From: an uncultured Bacteroidota bacterium
GTDB taxonomy: Bacteria; Bacteroidota; Bacteroidia; Chitinophagales; Chitinophagaceae
DNA length: 10,155 nt
Reading direction: 5' to 3'
NCBI GenBank assembly: GCA_903944755.1
Contig: CAJATB010000100.1
Location: 1-10,155 of the forward strand
Part shown: positions 1-7,500 of the stretch, piece by piece
How the letters are laid out: every line of letters starts with the position of its first letter
Position numbering within the stretch: position 1 is the stretch's first letter
Made by a program: the position numbers and the translations under genes
The notes under the pieces: model-generated
The model's database searches: none
Told to the model about the DNA's origin: nothing
The model's input: only the letters and a program-made list of their open reading frames with translations

Positions 1-128
1 AACTCAATCCATTGCTTATACACCGGGTTATGCGTTGCCTGGAATTCAAACATTTTTTGACTCATTGACAGAAAATTGTCAGCAGTTAAATTCCATAATG
101 CGCTTGTATCAAAATTTGGGTAGTTCAT
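1..128 (-). CDS. LuxE/PaaK-like acyltransferase, N-terminal fragment (cut by window edge)
   Basis: The first 42 codons of a minus-strand gene are visible, and the rest lies beyond the left edge. The peptide begins MNYPNFDTSALWNLTADNFL and continues with a motif reading FEFQATHNPVYKQWIE. An early F-x-F-Q-x-x-x-N-P-V-Y motif is what I recall from the start of Bacteroidota acyltransferases related to LuxE acyl-protein synthetase and the PaaK/AMP-ligase fold, so the family call rests on this short stretch only. The ATG at 126-128 is the likely start, because an in-frame TGA lies four codons upstream and a possible promoter -7 box lies about 24 nt upstream. The gene is divergent from the M42 peptidase operon across a 145-bp gap. 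Its role cannot be read from this fragment; in the family it would be ATP-dependent acyl activation or transfer, perhaps in surface polysaccharide or lipid modification. Confidence 0.6.
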   Translation of the reverse strand, partial: MNYPNFDTSALWNLTADNFLSMSQKMFEFQATHNPVYKQWIE

Positions 129-151
129 CCTATTTTGTCAATCTATTTTTA

Positions 152-159
152 CAAAAGTA
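152..159 (-). promoter_or_regulatory. Possible Bacteroidota-type -7 box for the divergent acyltransferase
   Basis: Read on the minus strand the site is TACTTTTG, an exact match to the Bacteroidota -7 consensus TAnnTTTG. It lies about 24 nt upstream of the acyltransferase ATG, which would give a short leader. A TTG lies only 13 nt upstream of it, closer than the roughly 19-nt spacing usual for the -33 element, so the promoter is incomplete or non-ideal. Confidence 0.3.
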
Positions 160-218
160 TCATTATTATAGACAATATAGACGGGAAAACAGCCAAAACT
201 AACCTCAATAAGCCTTAC

Positions 219-241
219 ACTAATTAAAAGCAATAATTAGT
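219..241. repeat. Inverted repeat in the leader of the M42 peptidase operon
   Basis: ACTAATTA at 219-226 is matched by its exact reverse complement TAATTAGT at 234-241, with a 7-nt spacer. It sits 33-55 nt upstream of the M42 start codon, within the 145-bp divergent gap. It could be a protein-binding dyad or a weak leader hairpin, but an 8-bp AT-rich arm can also arise by chance here. Confidence 0.25.
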
Positions 242-273
242 ATCTTGCAGGGGTGTAATTCAAACTATATATT

Positions 274-1401
274 ATGGCAAAAGATGCTGCAAAAAAAACA
301 AGTACAAAGGTAAGCAAAGTGTTAATTCAAGAAAATGCATACCAGTTTCTTAAAGACTATATCAATAACCCATCTCCTGTTGGTTTTGAATCGAGTGGTC
401 AAAAGATATGGCTTAACTACCTAAAAAAATACGTAGACACTACTTTTACCGATCCTTACGGAACGGCAGTTGGTGTCATAAATCCCGAGCATCCATTTAA
501 AGTAGTTATTGAAGCACATGCCGATGAAATTAGCTGGTTTGTAAACTACATAACGGAACAAGGTTTAATTCATCTAAAAAGAAACGGCGGTGTCGACCAT
601 CAAATTGCACCATCGATGCGTGTTTGGATACATGGCAAAAAAGGGCCTGTAAAAGCTGTTTTTGGATGGCCCGCAATTCATACAAGAATGGGTAATGCTG
701 AACAAAAGGAACCACAACCAAAGGTAGAGACCTTAACCCTGGATTGTGGTGCAAGAAGCAAGAAAGACGTTGAAGCGTTAGGCATACACATAGGCTCGGT
801 TGTAACTTATACCGATGGTTTTGACGAACTAGCACATGACTTTATTATTGGCCGTGCCTTTGATAATAGAATTGGAGGATTTATGATTGCAGAAGTTGCT
901 AGGAAATTAAAAGAAAATAAAAAAACATTGCCATTCGGTTTATATATTGTCAATGCAGTGCAAGAGGAAATTGGCTTAAGAGGGGCAGAAATGATAGCAA
1001 GAAGAATTAAACCAAATATTGCCATTATTACCGACGTAACCCACGACACTAATACACCTACTATTAATAAAGCAATCGAAGGTGATATTCAATCTGGTAA
1101 AGGTCCAACACTTTCTTATGCACCAGCCATTCATAATAAATTATTAGCAATAGTAGAAGAAGTAGCAACTAATAAGAAAATCCCAGTGCAATTCCATGCA
1201 TTAACAAGAAGTACTGGAACAGATACTGATAGTTTTGCTTATGCAAATGACGGTTGTCCTTCTGTATTAATTTCAATTCCACTAAGATATATGCATACAA
1301 CTGTTGAAATGATTCATAAAAAAGACATTATTGACACTATCGATTTAATGTACGAAACATTGCTTAAGTTATCGCCAAAGACTAATTTAAGTTATTTATA
1401 A
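274..1401 (+). CDS. M42 family metallo-aminopeptidase
   Basis: A 375-residue cytosolic peptidase of the M42 family (TET aminopeptidase / glutamyl aminopeptidase / FrvX group), which removes N-terminal residues from peptides using two metal ions and often assembles as a hollow dodecamer. The full active site can be assigned by motif: H82 and D84 in AHADE, bridging D197 in AFDNR, catalytic E231 with metal ligand E232 in VQEEIG, D254 in ITDVTHD, and H341 in YMHTTVE. Residues 1-20 form a basic, Lys-rich leader with no signal-peptide character. The length is normal for the family. The start at 274 fits the beginning of the conserved domain at about residue 22. It is the first gene of a three-gene plus-strand operon, and its TAA shares one base with the ATG of the next gene. 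The family call is firm; the natural substrate is unknown. M42 members are sometimes annotated as endoglucanases, but that old name is not supported by the fold. Confidence 0.95.
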   Translation: MAKDAAKKTSTKVSKVLIQENAYQFLKDYINNPSPVGFESSGQKIWLNYLKKYVDTTFTDPYGTAVGVINPEHPFKVVIEAHADEISWFVNYITEQGLIHLKRNGGVDHQIAPSMRVWIHGKKGPVKAVFGWPAIHTRMGNAEQKEPQPKVETLTLDCGARSKKDVEALGIHIGSVVTYTDGFDELAHDFIIGRAFDNRIGGFMIAEVARKLKENKKTLPFGLYIVNAVQEEIGLRGAEMIARRIKPNIAIITDVTHDTNTPTINKAIEGDIQSGKGPTLSYAPAIHNKLLAIVEEVATNKKIPVQFHALTRSTGTDTDSFAYANDGCPSVLISIPLRYMHTTVEMIHKKDIIDTIDLMYETLLKLSPKTNLSYL

Positions 1402-2186
1402 TGGTCACTCCCCCGCTTCAAATTGCTATTATAGATATGTACGACGGCGAACCCAACTTGGGGAAGCGTTGTATACATGGCATTCTTGAAAAATGGAGTA
1501 AGGCTAGGAATATTGAAATAAAATCAACTATTTTTCGATTAAGAAATTATGTCGAAATTCCTGATGATCATTATGACATATACATTTCAACGGGCGGGCC
1601 GGGCTCGCCGTTGGATAGCAAGCATTTAGATTGGGATAATTTATATACAGCATGGCTTGAAAAAATGGTACAAATGGGAAAGCCTGTTTTTTTAATATGT
1701 CACAGTTTTCAAATTGCTTGCAGACATTTCGAAATTGGTACAGTTAGTTTAAGAAGGTCTAGTCAAGTGGGCATATTACCTGTTCATCCATTAACAGCCG
1801 ATAGCCTTTTCGATCACTTACAAGACCCTTTTTATGCATTAGAAAGTAGGCACTACCAAATAACGGAACCAAATGATGAAAAAATAAAAAAAATAGGCGC
1901 TGAAATACTTGCATTAGAAAAAATAAGGCCTAACATTCCTTTAGAAAGAGCCATAATGGCTGTAAAATTTACCGAAAAAATGTATGGTGTTCAATTTCAT
2001 CCCGAAGCAGAACCCGATACCTTAAGTTCCTTTTTTAACGAGGCTAGTACTAAAAAATCAATTGTTGACGAATTTGGAATTGAAAAATGGGAACAAATTA
2101 TGCTACATTTAAATGACCCTAACACACTCGAAACCACCTACGCTAATTTTATTCCAAATTTTTTAGATAAAGCAATTCAGGAATGA
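1401..2186 (+). CDS. Class I glutamine amidotransferase-like protein
   Basis: A 261-residue cytosolic protein with the class I (triad) glutamine amidotransferase fold. Seen directly: the oxyanion-strand motif STGGPGSP at 63-70, the nucleophile Cys100 in FLICHSFQIA, and H200 plus E202 in GVQFHPEAEP, which complete a Cys-His-Glu triad. The elbow reads L-I-C-H-S instead of the usual G-x-C-x-G, so both flanking glycines are replaced. The family either releases ammonia from glutamine for a partner enzyme or, as in PuuD, hydrolyses gamma-glutamyl amides. Residues from about 216 on form a C-terminal helical extension (FGIEKWEQ...NFLDKA) beyond the core domain. The gene overlaps the M42 gene by 1 nt and the next gene by 4 nt (ATGA), implying translational coupling, so the following ATP-grasp-like protein is a plausible partner. 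The substrate is unknown. It is not a full GMP synthase or carbamoyl-phosphate synthase subunit, because no synthetase domain follows in the same chain. Confidence 0.88.
   Translation: MVTPPLQIAIIDMYDGEPNLGKRCIHGILEKWSKARNIEIKSTIFRLRNYVEIPDDHYDIYISTGGPGSPLDSKHLDWDNLYTAWLEKMVQMGKPVFLICHSFQIACRHFEIGTVSLRRSSQVGILPVHPLTADSLFDHLQDPFYALESRHYQITEPNDEKIKKIGAEILALEKIRPNIPLERAIMAVKFTEKMYGVQFHPEAEPDTLSSFFNEASTKKSIVDEFGIEKWEQIMLHLNDPNTLETTYANFIPNFLDKAIQE
1593..1609 (+). repeat. GC-rich hairpin inside the amidotransferase gene
   Basis: Within an AT-rich gene, 1593-1609 is almost pure G and C and can fold into a 7-bp stem, one pair being G-U, with a 3-nt loop. It encodes part of the GGPGSP motif, and Gly/Pro codons are GC-rich by nature, which may be the whole explanation. 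Confidence 0.35.
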
Positions 2187-3379
2187 TTCCAACAATTAGA
2201 AATAAATTCAATGCTCAATTTTCCGAAGCTAACTACAAACAATATTTAGCTGAATTAGAAATCAACTATCCAGGTTGTCTTGAATTTAGGATTGCAGAAA
2301 CTCCTTTATTTGTTCCACGAGCATTCAAGGAAAAATTAATAGAAGTAAGTGAATATATTAGCAGCGTAATAATAGGAACTGATTTTAAAAAACTAACCGA
2401 ACAAGCTACTCCAATTGAATATAATGTCCCTAACGAAACCCCTTTTCCTGCGTGTGTTGTTATGGATTTTGCTGTAACTAGGAATAAATTAAACGAATTG
2501 GAGCCTCAGCTAATTGAATTACAAGGATTCCCTTCCTTGTTTGCCTTTGAAATATTACAGGACCAAGCAATTAGAAATTATTATTCAATTCCAGACGGCT
2601 TCAGTTGTTATTTAAATGGATACAACGAAAGGGACTATATAAGCCATTTTAAAAAAATAGTATTAGGTGACAATAAGAAGCACACAATTTTACTAGAATT
2701 ATACCCCCATCAACAAAAAACCAGGATTGATTTTTATTGCACGCAACAATATACTGGTATCCCTATTGTTTGTATAAGTGAAATATACACGAAGGGAAAT
2801 AAACTGTACTACAAAAGAGAAGGCGCTGAGTTTTTAATAGAACGTATATATAACCGATTGGTTTGGGACGAATTGAAAACGCAACCTGCAGAAATTCAAT
2901 TAAAACGGGACTTGCTTTTAAAAGACTTAGAGGTTGAATGGGTGAATCATCCAAATCATTTCTACAGAATCAGTAAATACCTATTGCCTTGCTTAATTCA
3001 CAAATACGTACCAAAAGCCACCCTTTTGTCTTTATTAAAGAAAGTACCCGAGCAATTAGAGGATTATGTTTTAAAGCCCTTGTTTTCATTTGCTGGTCAA
3101 GGTGTGATAATTGATGTAACAACGGAAGCTATTACTAGAATCACAAACAAAGAAAATTGGATATTACAAAAGAAAGTAGACTACGCACCAATTTTAATAA
3201 CTCCATCGGGGCCTGCAAAAGCAGAAATTCGTTTGTTTTGTTTTTACGATGCTATTCAAAAAAAATATATCGCTACCAATAACCTAACTCGATTAAGTAA
3301 AGGGAAAATGATTGGTGTAGACTATAATAAAACTGCCACCTGGGTAGGTGGCAGTTTAGCTTATTTCGAAAACGATTAG
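2183..3379 (+). CDS. Uncharacterised protein with ATP-grasp-like C-terminal half
   Basis: A 398-residue protein I cannot assign to a named family. Features seen: no signal peptide or membrane segments; an N-terminal domain containing FRIAETPLFVP (35-45), VVMDFAVT (92-99) and LIELQGFPSLFAFE (110-123); then RIYNRLVW (221-228); then YVLKPLFSFAGQGVII (295-310), ILQKKVDYAP (327-336) and AEIRLFCFYD (347-356). The last three resemble an ATP-grasp nucleotide site: a Lys before a Gly-rich flexible loop (K298, 302-307), the adenine-binding Q-K pair (Q329, K330) and acidic/basic phosphate-metal residues (E348, R350). The order resembles circularly permuted ATP-grasp ligases such as glutathionylspermidine synthase, where KPL-x-x-x-x-G and an upstream E-x-N/Q motif recur. 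I infer an ATP-dependent carboxylate-amine ligase acting with the upstream amidotransferase, whose stop codon it overlaps by 4 nt. A terminator-like stem is embedded in its last codons. Confidence is high that the gene is real, and moderate for the fold. Confidence 0.6.
   Translation: MIPTIRNKFNAQFSEANYKQYLAELEINYPGCLEFRIAETPLFVPRAFKEKLIEVSEYISSVIIGTDFKKLTEQATPIEYNVPNETPFPACVVMDFAVTRNKLNELEPQLIELQGFPSLFAFEILQDQAIRNYYSIPDGFSCYLNGYNERDYISHFKKIVLGDNKKHTILLELYPHQQKTRIDFYCTQQYTGIPIVCISEIYTKGNKLYYKREGAEFLIERIYNRLVWDELKTQPAEIQLKRDLLLKDLEVEWVNHPNHFYRISKYLLPCLIHKYVPKATLLSLLKKVPEQLEDYVLKPLFSFAGQGVIIDVTTEAITRITNKENWILQKKVDYAPILITPSGPAKAEIRLFCFYDAIQKKYIATNNLTRLSKGKMIGVDYNKTATWVGGSLAYFEND
3330..3357. terminator. 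Candidate bidirectional terminator inside the 3' end of the ATP-grasp-like gene
   Basis: AAACTGCCACCT at 3330-3341 and its exact reverse complement at 3346-3357 form a perfect 12-bp stem around a GGGT loop, with GC-rich middle pairs and A/T-rich ends. The plus-strand transcript continues TTTAGCTTATTTCG. The minus-strand transcript, coming from the metal efflux operon, continues TTTTATTATAG, the better U-rich tail. The stem lies 20 nt before the stop of one gene and about 54 nt past the stop of the convergent one. The 31-bp gap between the two genes offers no better terminator. Confidence 0.6.
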
Positions 3380-3410
3380 TTCAAACAAGTGATAGTGCAA
3401 TAATAACTTA

Positions 3411-4565
3411 TTATTCTTCCGTGCTATTTTTTAGCTTCATCATTAATGTATAGGCGTTCTTTGTAACTACTTCTTGATTGCCTAATGGTGTAATTATTTC
3501 TATGAACCCGTTGGTTGTTAACCCTGTCTGTACTGGAACCAATTTATAGGAATCGTTTGCCACTTTCAAAAACACATGTGGTTTATTTTCCCATTTTACA
3601 ATAGCTTCTTCAGGTATTGCATTCACTTTTGCATTGCTTAATTCTATCTCAGCATTTGCGAAAGTGCCTGGATACAAGTTCTTAACTGTGCTATTTAAAT
3701 GACAATACACATCCGTACTTCGGTTTTCATTAATGTTTGGCGTAAATACAATTATAGTAGCCTTATGCTTTTCCGTACTATTATTATTGATATAAAAAGT
3801 AACATTATTACCAATTTTTAAATTAGAGGCGTCGTTTTCAAAAACAGTTAACCTTAAGTGCAAGTCACTAGGGTCAACTATTTCAAATAACACATCAGTA
3901 GGTGATACATACTTTCCTATATTAACATTCACTTTTGTTACATACCCACTAATTGGTGCATAAAAATCAACTGCTCTTGAAATATTGTTTTCATTAAGTG
4001 TAAGTGGATTCAACCCAATAAGCTTTAACTTCTCGCTCAATGCTTTAACCATATACTTTTGACTCTCGAATTCACTTTTAGCCAATTGATATAATTTATC
4101 ACTTGTTGCCTTGGTTTCGCTTAAGGTTTTTTGTCTGTTAAAATCAGCTTCTAAGTAAGCTAACTTACTTTTTGATGTTAGGTAATCCTCTTGTAATTGA
4201 ATATATGCAGGGTCTTCTAGTGTAGCAAGTACGGCTCCTTTTTTCACCAGGGTTCCAGGAATAAGGCTGGTTTTTTTCAAGTACCCACCAAGTGGGATAC
4301 TTATTGATACAATATTACTTGGCGGTACGTCAATTACGCCACTCACTTTTATAATTTTATGCATTTCCTTCTTTTCAATAATACCAGAAATGATATTAGC
4401 ACTTTTAAGCTGTGCAGGGCTTAAAACAACCATATCCGTTGTGACATTTTCAGTTAAACTAGCTTTACTTTCCATTGCAGCTTCTTTATCCTTTTTTGTG
4501 CTAGTGCAAGCAAACAGGGCAACACAGCATAATAGGATTACTAAATGATTTGATTTCATAAACAT
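3411..4565 (-). CDS. Periplasmic adaptor lipoprotein of a heavy-metal RND efflux pump (CzcB/HlyD type)
   Basis: A 384-residue membrane fusion protein that would bridge the RND pump to the outer-membrane channel. The N-terminus is a lipoprotein signal: a hydrophobic stretch at 8-19 and a canonical lipobox L17-F18-A19-C20, so Cys20 is the expected lipidated residue. Domains in order: a first lipoyl-like half (about 84-120, with PLGGYLKK and GTLVKKGAVLATLED), an alpha-helical hairpin (about 121-185), a second lipoyl half (about 200-230, FYAPISGYVTKVNVNIGKYV), a beta-barrel (about 231-310), and a membrane-proximal domain containing IPEEAIV (317-323). No His- or Met-rich metal-binding tail is seen. 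The start could be Met1 or Met3 (ATG at 4559); both keep the lipobox. It begins 4 nt after the stop of the pump gene, so the two are surely co-transcribed. The order pump-channel then adaptor differs from the classical czcCBA order. Family call firm, metal specificity inferred from the pump. Confidence 0.93.
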   Translation of the reverse strand: MFMKSNHLVILLCCVALFACTSTKKDKEAAMESKASLTENVTTDMVVLSPAQLKSANIISGIIEKKEMHKIIKVSGVIDVPPSNIVSISIPLGGYLKKTSLIPGTLVKKGAVLATLEDPAYIQLQEDYLTSKSKLAYLEADFNRQKTLSETKATSDKLYQLAKSEFESQKYMVKALSEKLKLIGLNPLTLNENNISRAVDFYAPISGYVTKVNVNIGKYVSPTDVLFEIVDPSDLHLRLTVFENDASNLKIGNNVTFYINNNSTEKHKATIIVFTPNINENRSTDVYCHLNSTVKNLYPGTFANAEIELSNAKVNAIPEEAIVKWENKPHVFLKVANDSYKLVPVQTGLTTNGFIEIITPLGNQEVVTKNAYTLMMKLKNSTEE

Positions 4566-4569
4566 ATTT

Positions 4570-7500
4570 TTAATTATTTGAACTTATTTTTTCGATTTCT
4601 ATTGCTGCCTCGTTAAGTTGTTGAATATAATTAAAATACTCACTTCTTACTTGCATTGCCTGATTTACAATCATTACCCATTCCAAATACCCAATTTCGC
4701 CTAGGTTTAATTTGTTAGTCGCTGTGGTGATTAGTAATGCTGCATTTGGCATACTTATTTTTTGAAAATTATCCACTAGTTTTTTGTTTTCCAAATAAAA
4801 CAGAATCGCATCAGTCAAGCTTGCCTTTAATTGTTGTTTAACAGCAAGCTGTTCTAGCTTATTTTGTTGCACCAATATATTGCCGGCATTAATCCTAGCA
4901 CGTTGCGCACCTGAAAAAATAGGTATAGCTACCCCTAGGTTTAGAGAAGCAAAACGAGTATCCTTACCATAATAGGTTTCAGCCTTGTCAGCCGCTGATT
5001 GCCACCCAATAAAAGTATTTGAATTATACCCTACATTAATAGAAGGAGCTAATTTACTTTTCTCTAGCTTCACCAATTGACTAGCATGTAAAATATTTTT
5101 TTCTTGTAACATTATCAAAGGTGTTTCTTCTAACATAAGCAAGTCAGGCAATACACCTAATTCGTATTTAACTTTGTCTGCTGCAGGTTGGTATAATTTT
5201 TCACAATTTATTAGTAAGTTAAATTGGTTTAATAAAACAGTGTACCCTGCATTTAACGCTAATAACTGATTCGAGATTTGCGCTAGTTGATTTTCGGCTG
5301 TTACTTTTTCTAATATATCCGCACTTCCGGCATTAAAGCGCTGTTTAGTTTTGGCAGCAAATTGGGTATAGATACTATCCGCTTCCATTAATAGTATCCT
5401 TTTTTGCTGCAATAAAAGTATTTGATAAAAATGCTTCTTGATATTGGTTTTTAAATCAATGTCTTTTTGCAATTTATTCAGTTTGCTAATTTCAATATTT
5501 GACTGTAATACATTTCCCTGATTTTTATAAACAGTTGGAAACTGAATTGTCTGAGAAATTCCAATTCGATTGTCATTTTGCAAACTATTTATCTTCCCAT
5601 ATCCAAAATCAACAAAAGTCTTGTCAATTTCTATATTGTTTTTTCTAAGCGCTTGGTTATAGTTCACTTGCTGACTAGCTGCATTTATAAATGCATTGTT
5701 TTTAAGGGCGCTGTCCATAGCGGCAGTAAGCGTAATTTTATTTTGAGCCATTACAGGTGACTGTAAAATACATAAGGCCAAAACAACTATTATTGATTTT
5801 TTATTCATGGTTAAATAACTAAGCCCTTTTTCAAAAAGGATATATAATACAGGTAATACAAATAAAGTAAGCATCGTGGAAATAATTAAGCCTCCAATAA
5901 CCACTGTAGCTAAAGGCTTTTGTACTTCGCCCCCAGCCCCTGTGCTTATTGCCATTGGGATAAATCCTAATGCAGGCACCAACGCCGTCATTAGTACTGC
6001 CCTTAATTTAGATTTGGTTGCATGAATAACAATCCGCTTAACGTCATGCCAGCCTTCGGCTTTAAGTCGGTTAAATTCAGTGACTAATAAAATACCATTC
6101 AAAACCGCCACACCGAATAATGCAATAAACCCTACGCCTGCTGAAATACTAAATGGCATATCTCTCACCCATAATGCAAACACACCTCCCATTGCGGACA
6201 ATGGAATTGCACTATAAATTAACAAGCCATTTTTTGCAGAACCAAATGCAAAATACAATAACAAGAATATTAGTAGCAAAGCAATTGGCAACACAATACT
6301 CAACCTAGCTTTTGCCGCATTCATGTTTTCAAAGGAACCTCCATAAACAATGGTATACCCCTTTTGCAATTGTAATTTTTGGTCAATTTTTTTCTGCAAT
6401 TCTTGCATGATAGTTTGTACGTCTCTGCCACTGACATTAAATCCTACAATAATTCTTCGTTTGGTATTTTCTCGTTGAATTTGATTTACCCCTTCAATTT
6501 CCTCAATACCTGCTACATAAGAAAGCGGGATTTGTGTACCAGTTGCAGTAGTAATATACAAGTTTTGAATGTCAGCGATGTTTTTCCTGGCCTCCCCATC
6601 TAACCTCACAACCATATCAAATCGTTTTTCTTCCTCGTACACTTGTCCTGCAATTTGGCCCGCAAAAGCAGTATTAACTACTTTATTTACATCCATCACA
6701 TTCAAGCCGTACTTTGCCATACCCTCTCGGTTGTACTTTATAACTACCTGTGGCATCCCGGTTACTTTTTCTTCATAAATATTAACTGCACCGTCCACTG
6801 TTTTAATTATTTCATTTAATTGATGCGCATATTGAGTTAAGGAATCTAAATTTTCACCAAATATTTTACAAACCACGTCCTGCCTAGCACCCGTCATTAA
6901 TTCGTTAAACCTCATTTGAACAGGAAACTGAAATCCTACAGTTATCCCAGGTACTTGTTCTAGTACTTTAGTCATTTTCATACTTAACTCACTAAACGAT
7001 TTAGCTGAAGTCCATTCCTTCTTGTCTTTCAAAATTACCATCATATCTCCTGCCTCAAACGGCATAGGGTCGGTTGGCACTTCAGCACTACCAATTTTAG
7101 TGACAATTTTTTCAACTTCAGGGAAACTATCAATCAATAACTTAGCAGCTTTTTGTGTTGATTCAATGGTATTACTCAAATTACTCCCCGTTAAAACCCT
7201 TGTTTCAACTGCAAAATCACCTTCTTCTAATTGTGGAATGAATTCTCCTCCCATATTCATTAAAATAGCAGCTGATAAACCAAATAAAACAGTAGTTGCA
7301 ACCAATACCATTTTAGGAATCATTAACACCTTACTTAATATTGGTTGGTACATTTTTTCTAGCCAAGCCATTAATTTATCAGTGATATTCTTTTTATGGT
7401 TTAGTTTTTTATTTAAAACTAACGCAGCCATCATGGGTACATAAGTGACAGAAAGTATAAAGGCTCCGAAAATGGCAAAGGCAATAGTATAAGCCATTGG

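Noticed and set aside
530..835. 101-codon minus-strand open frame opposite the M42 peptidase
   Set aside because: The plus-strand M42 protein explains this region with intact catalytic motifs; the opposite frame shows no coherent domain.
807..1049. 80-codon minus-strand open frame opposite the M42 peptidase
   Set aside because: It is covered by conserved M42 sequence including D197 and E231/E232; its apparent hydrophobicity is a by-product of the complementary codons.
2763..2954. 63-codon minus-strand open frame opposite the ATP-grasp-like gene
   Set aside because: It is short, antisense to a continuous coupled gene, and has no recognisable features.
3399..3415. 17-bp AT-only palindrome (except its centre) at the stop of the adaptor gene, part of which recurs inverted near 8910-8923
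   Set aside because: The 14-nt shared stretch is low-complexity A/T sequence and could arise by chance in 10 kb of AT-rich DNA; it has no GC core to act as a terminator.
5806..5808. Splitting the RND fusion into two separate genes at Met1043
   Set aside because: The frame is open through the junction with no stop, and equivalent full-length fusions are known in Bacteroidota; separate initiation is kept only as an alternative.
7022..7444. 140-codon plus-strand open frame opposite the RND pump gene
   Set aside because: It lies wholly antisense to the well-supported pump, has no recognisable domain, and its composition is what the complement of membrane-helix codons produces.
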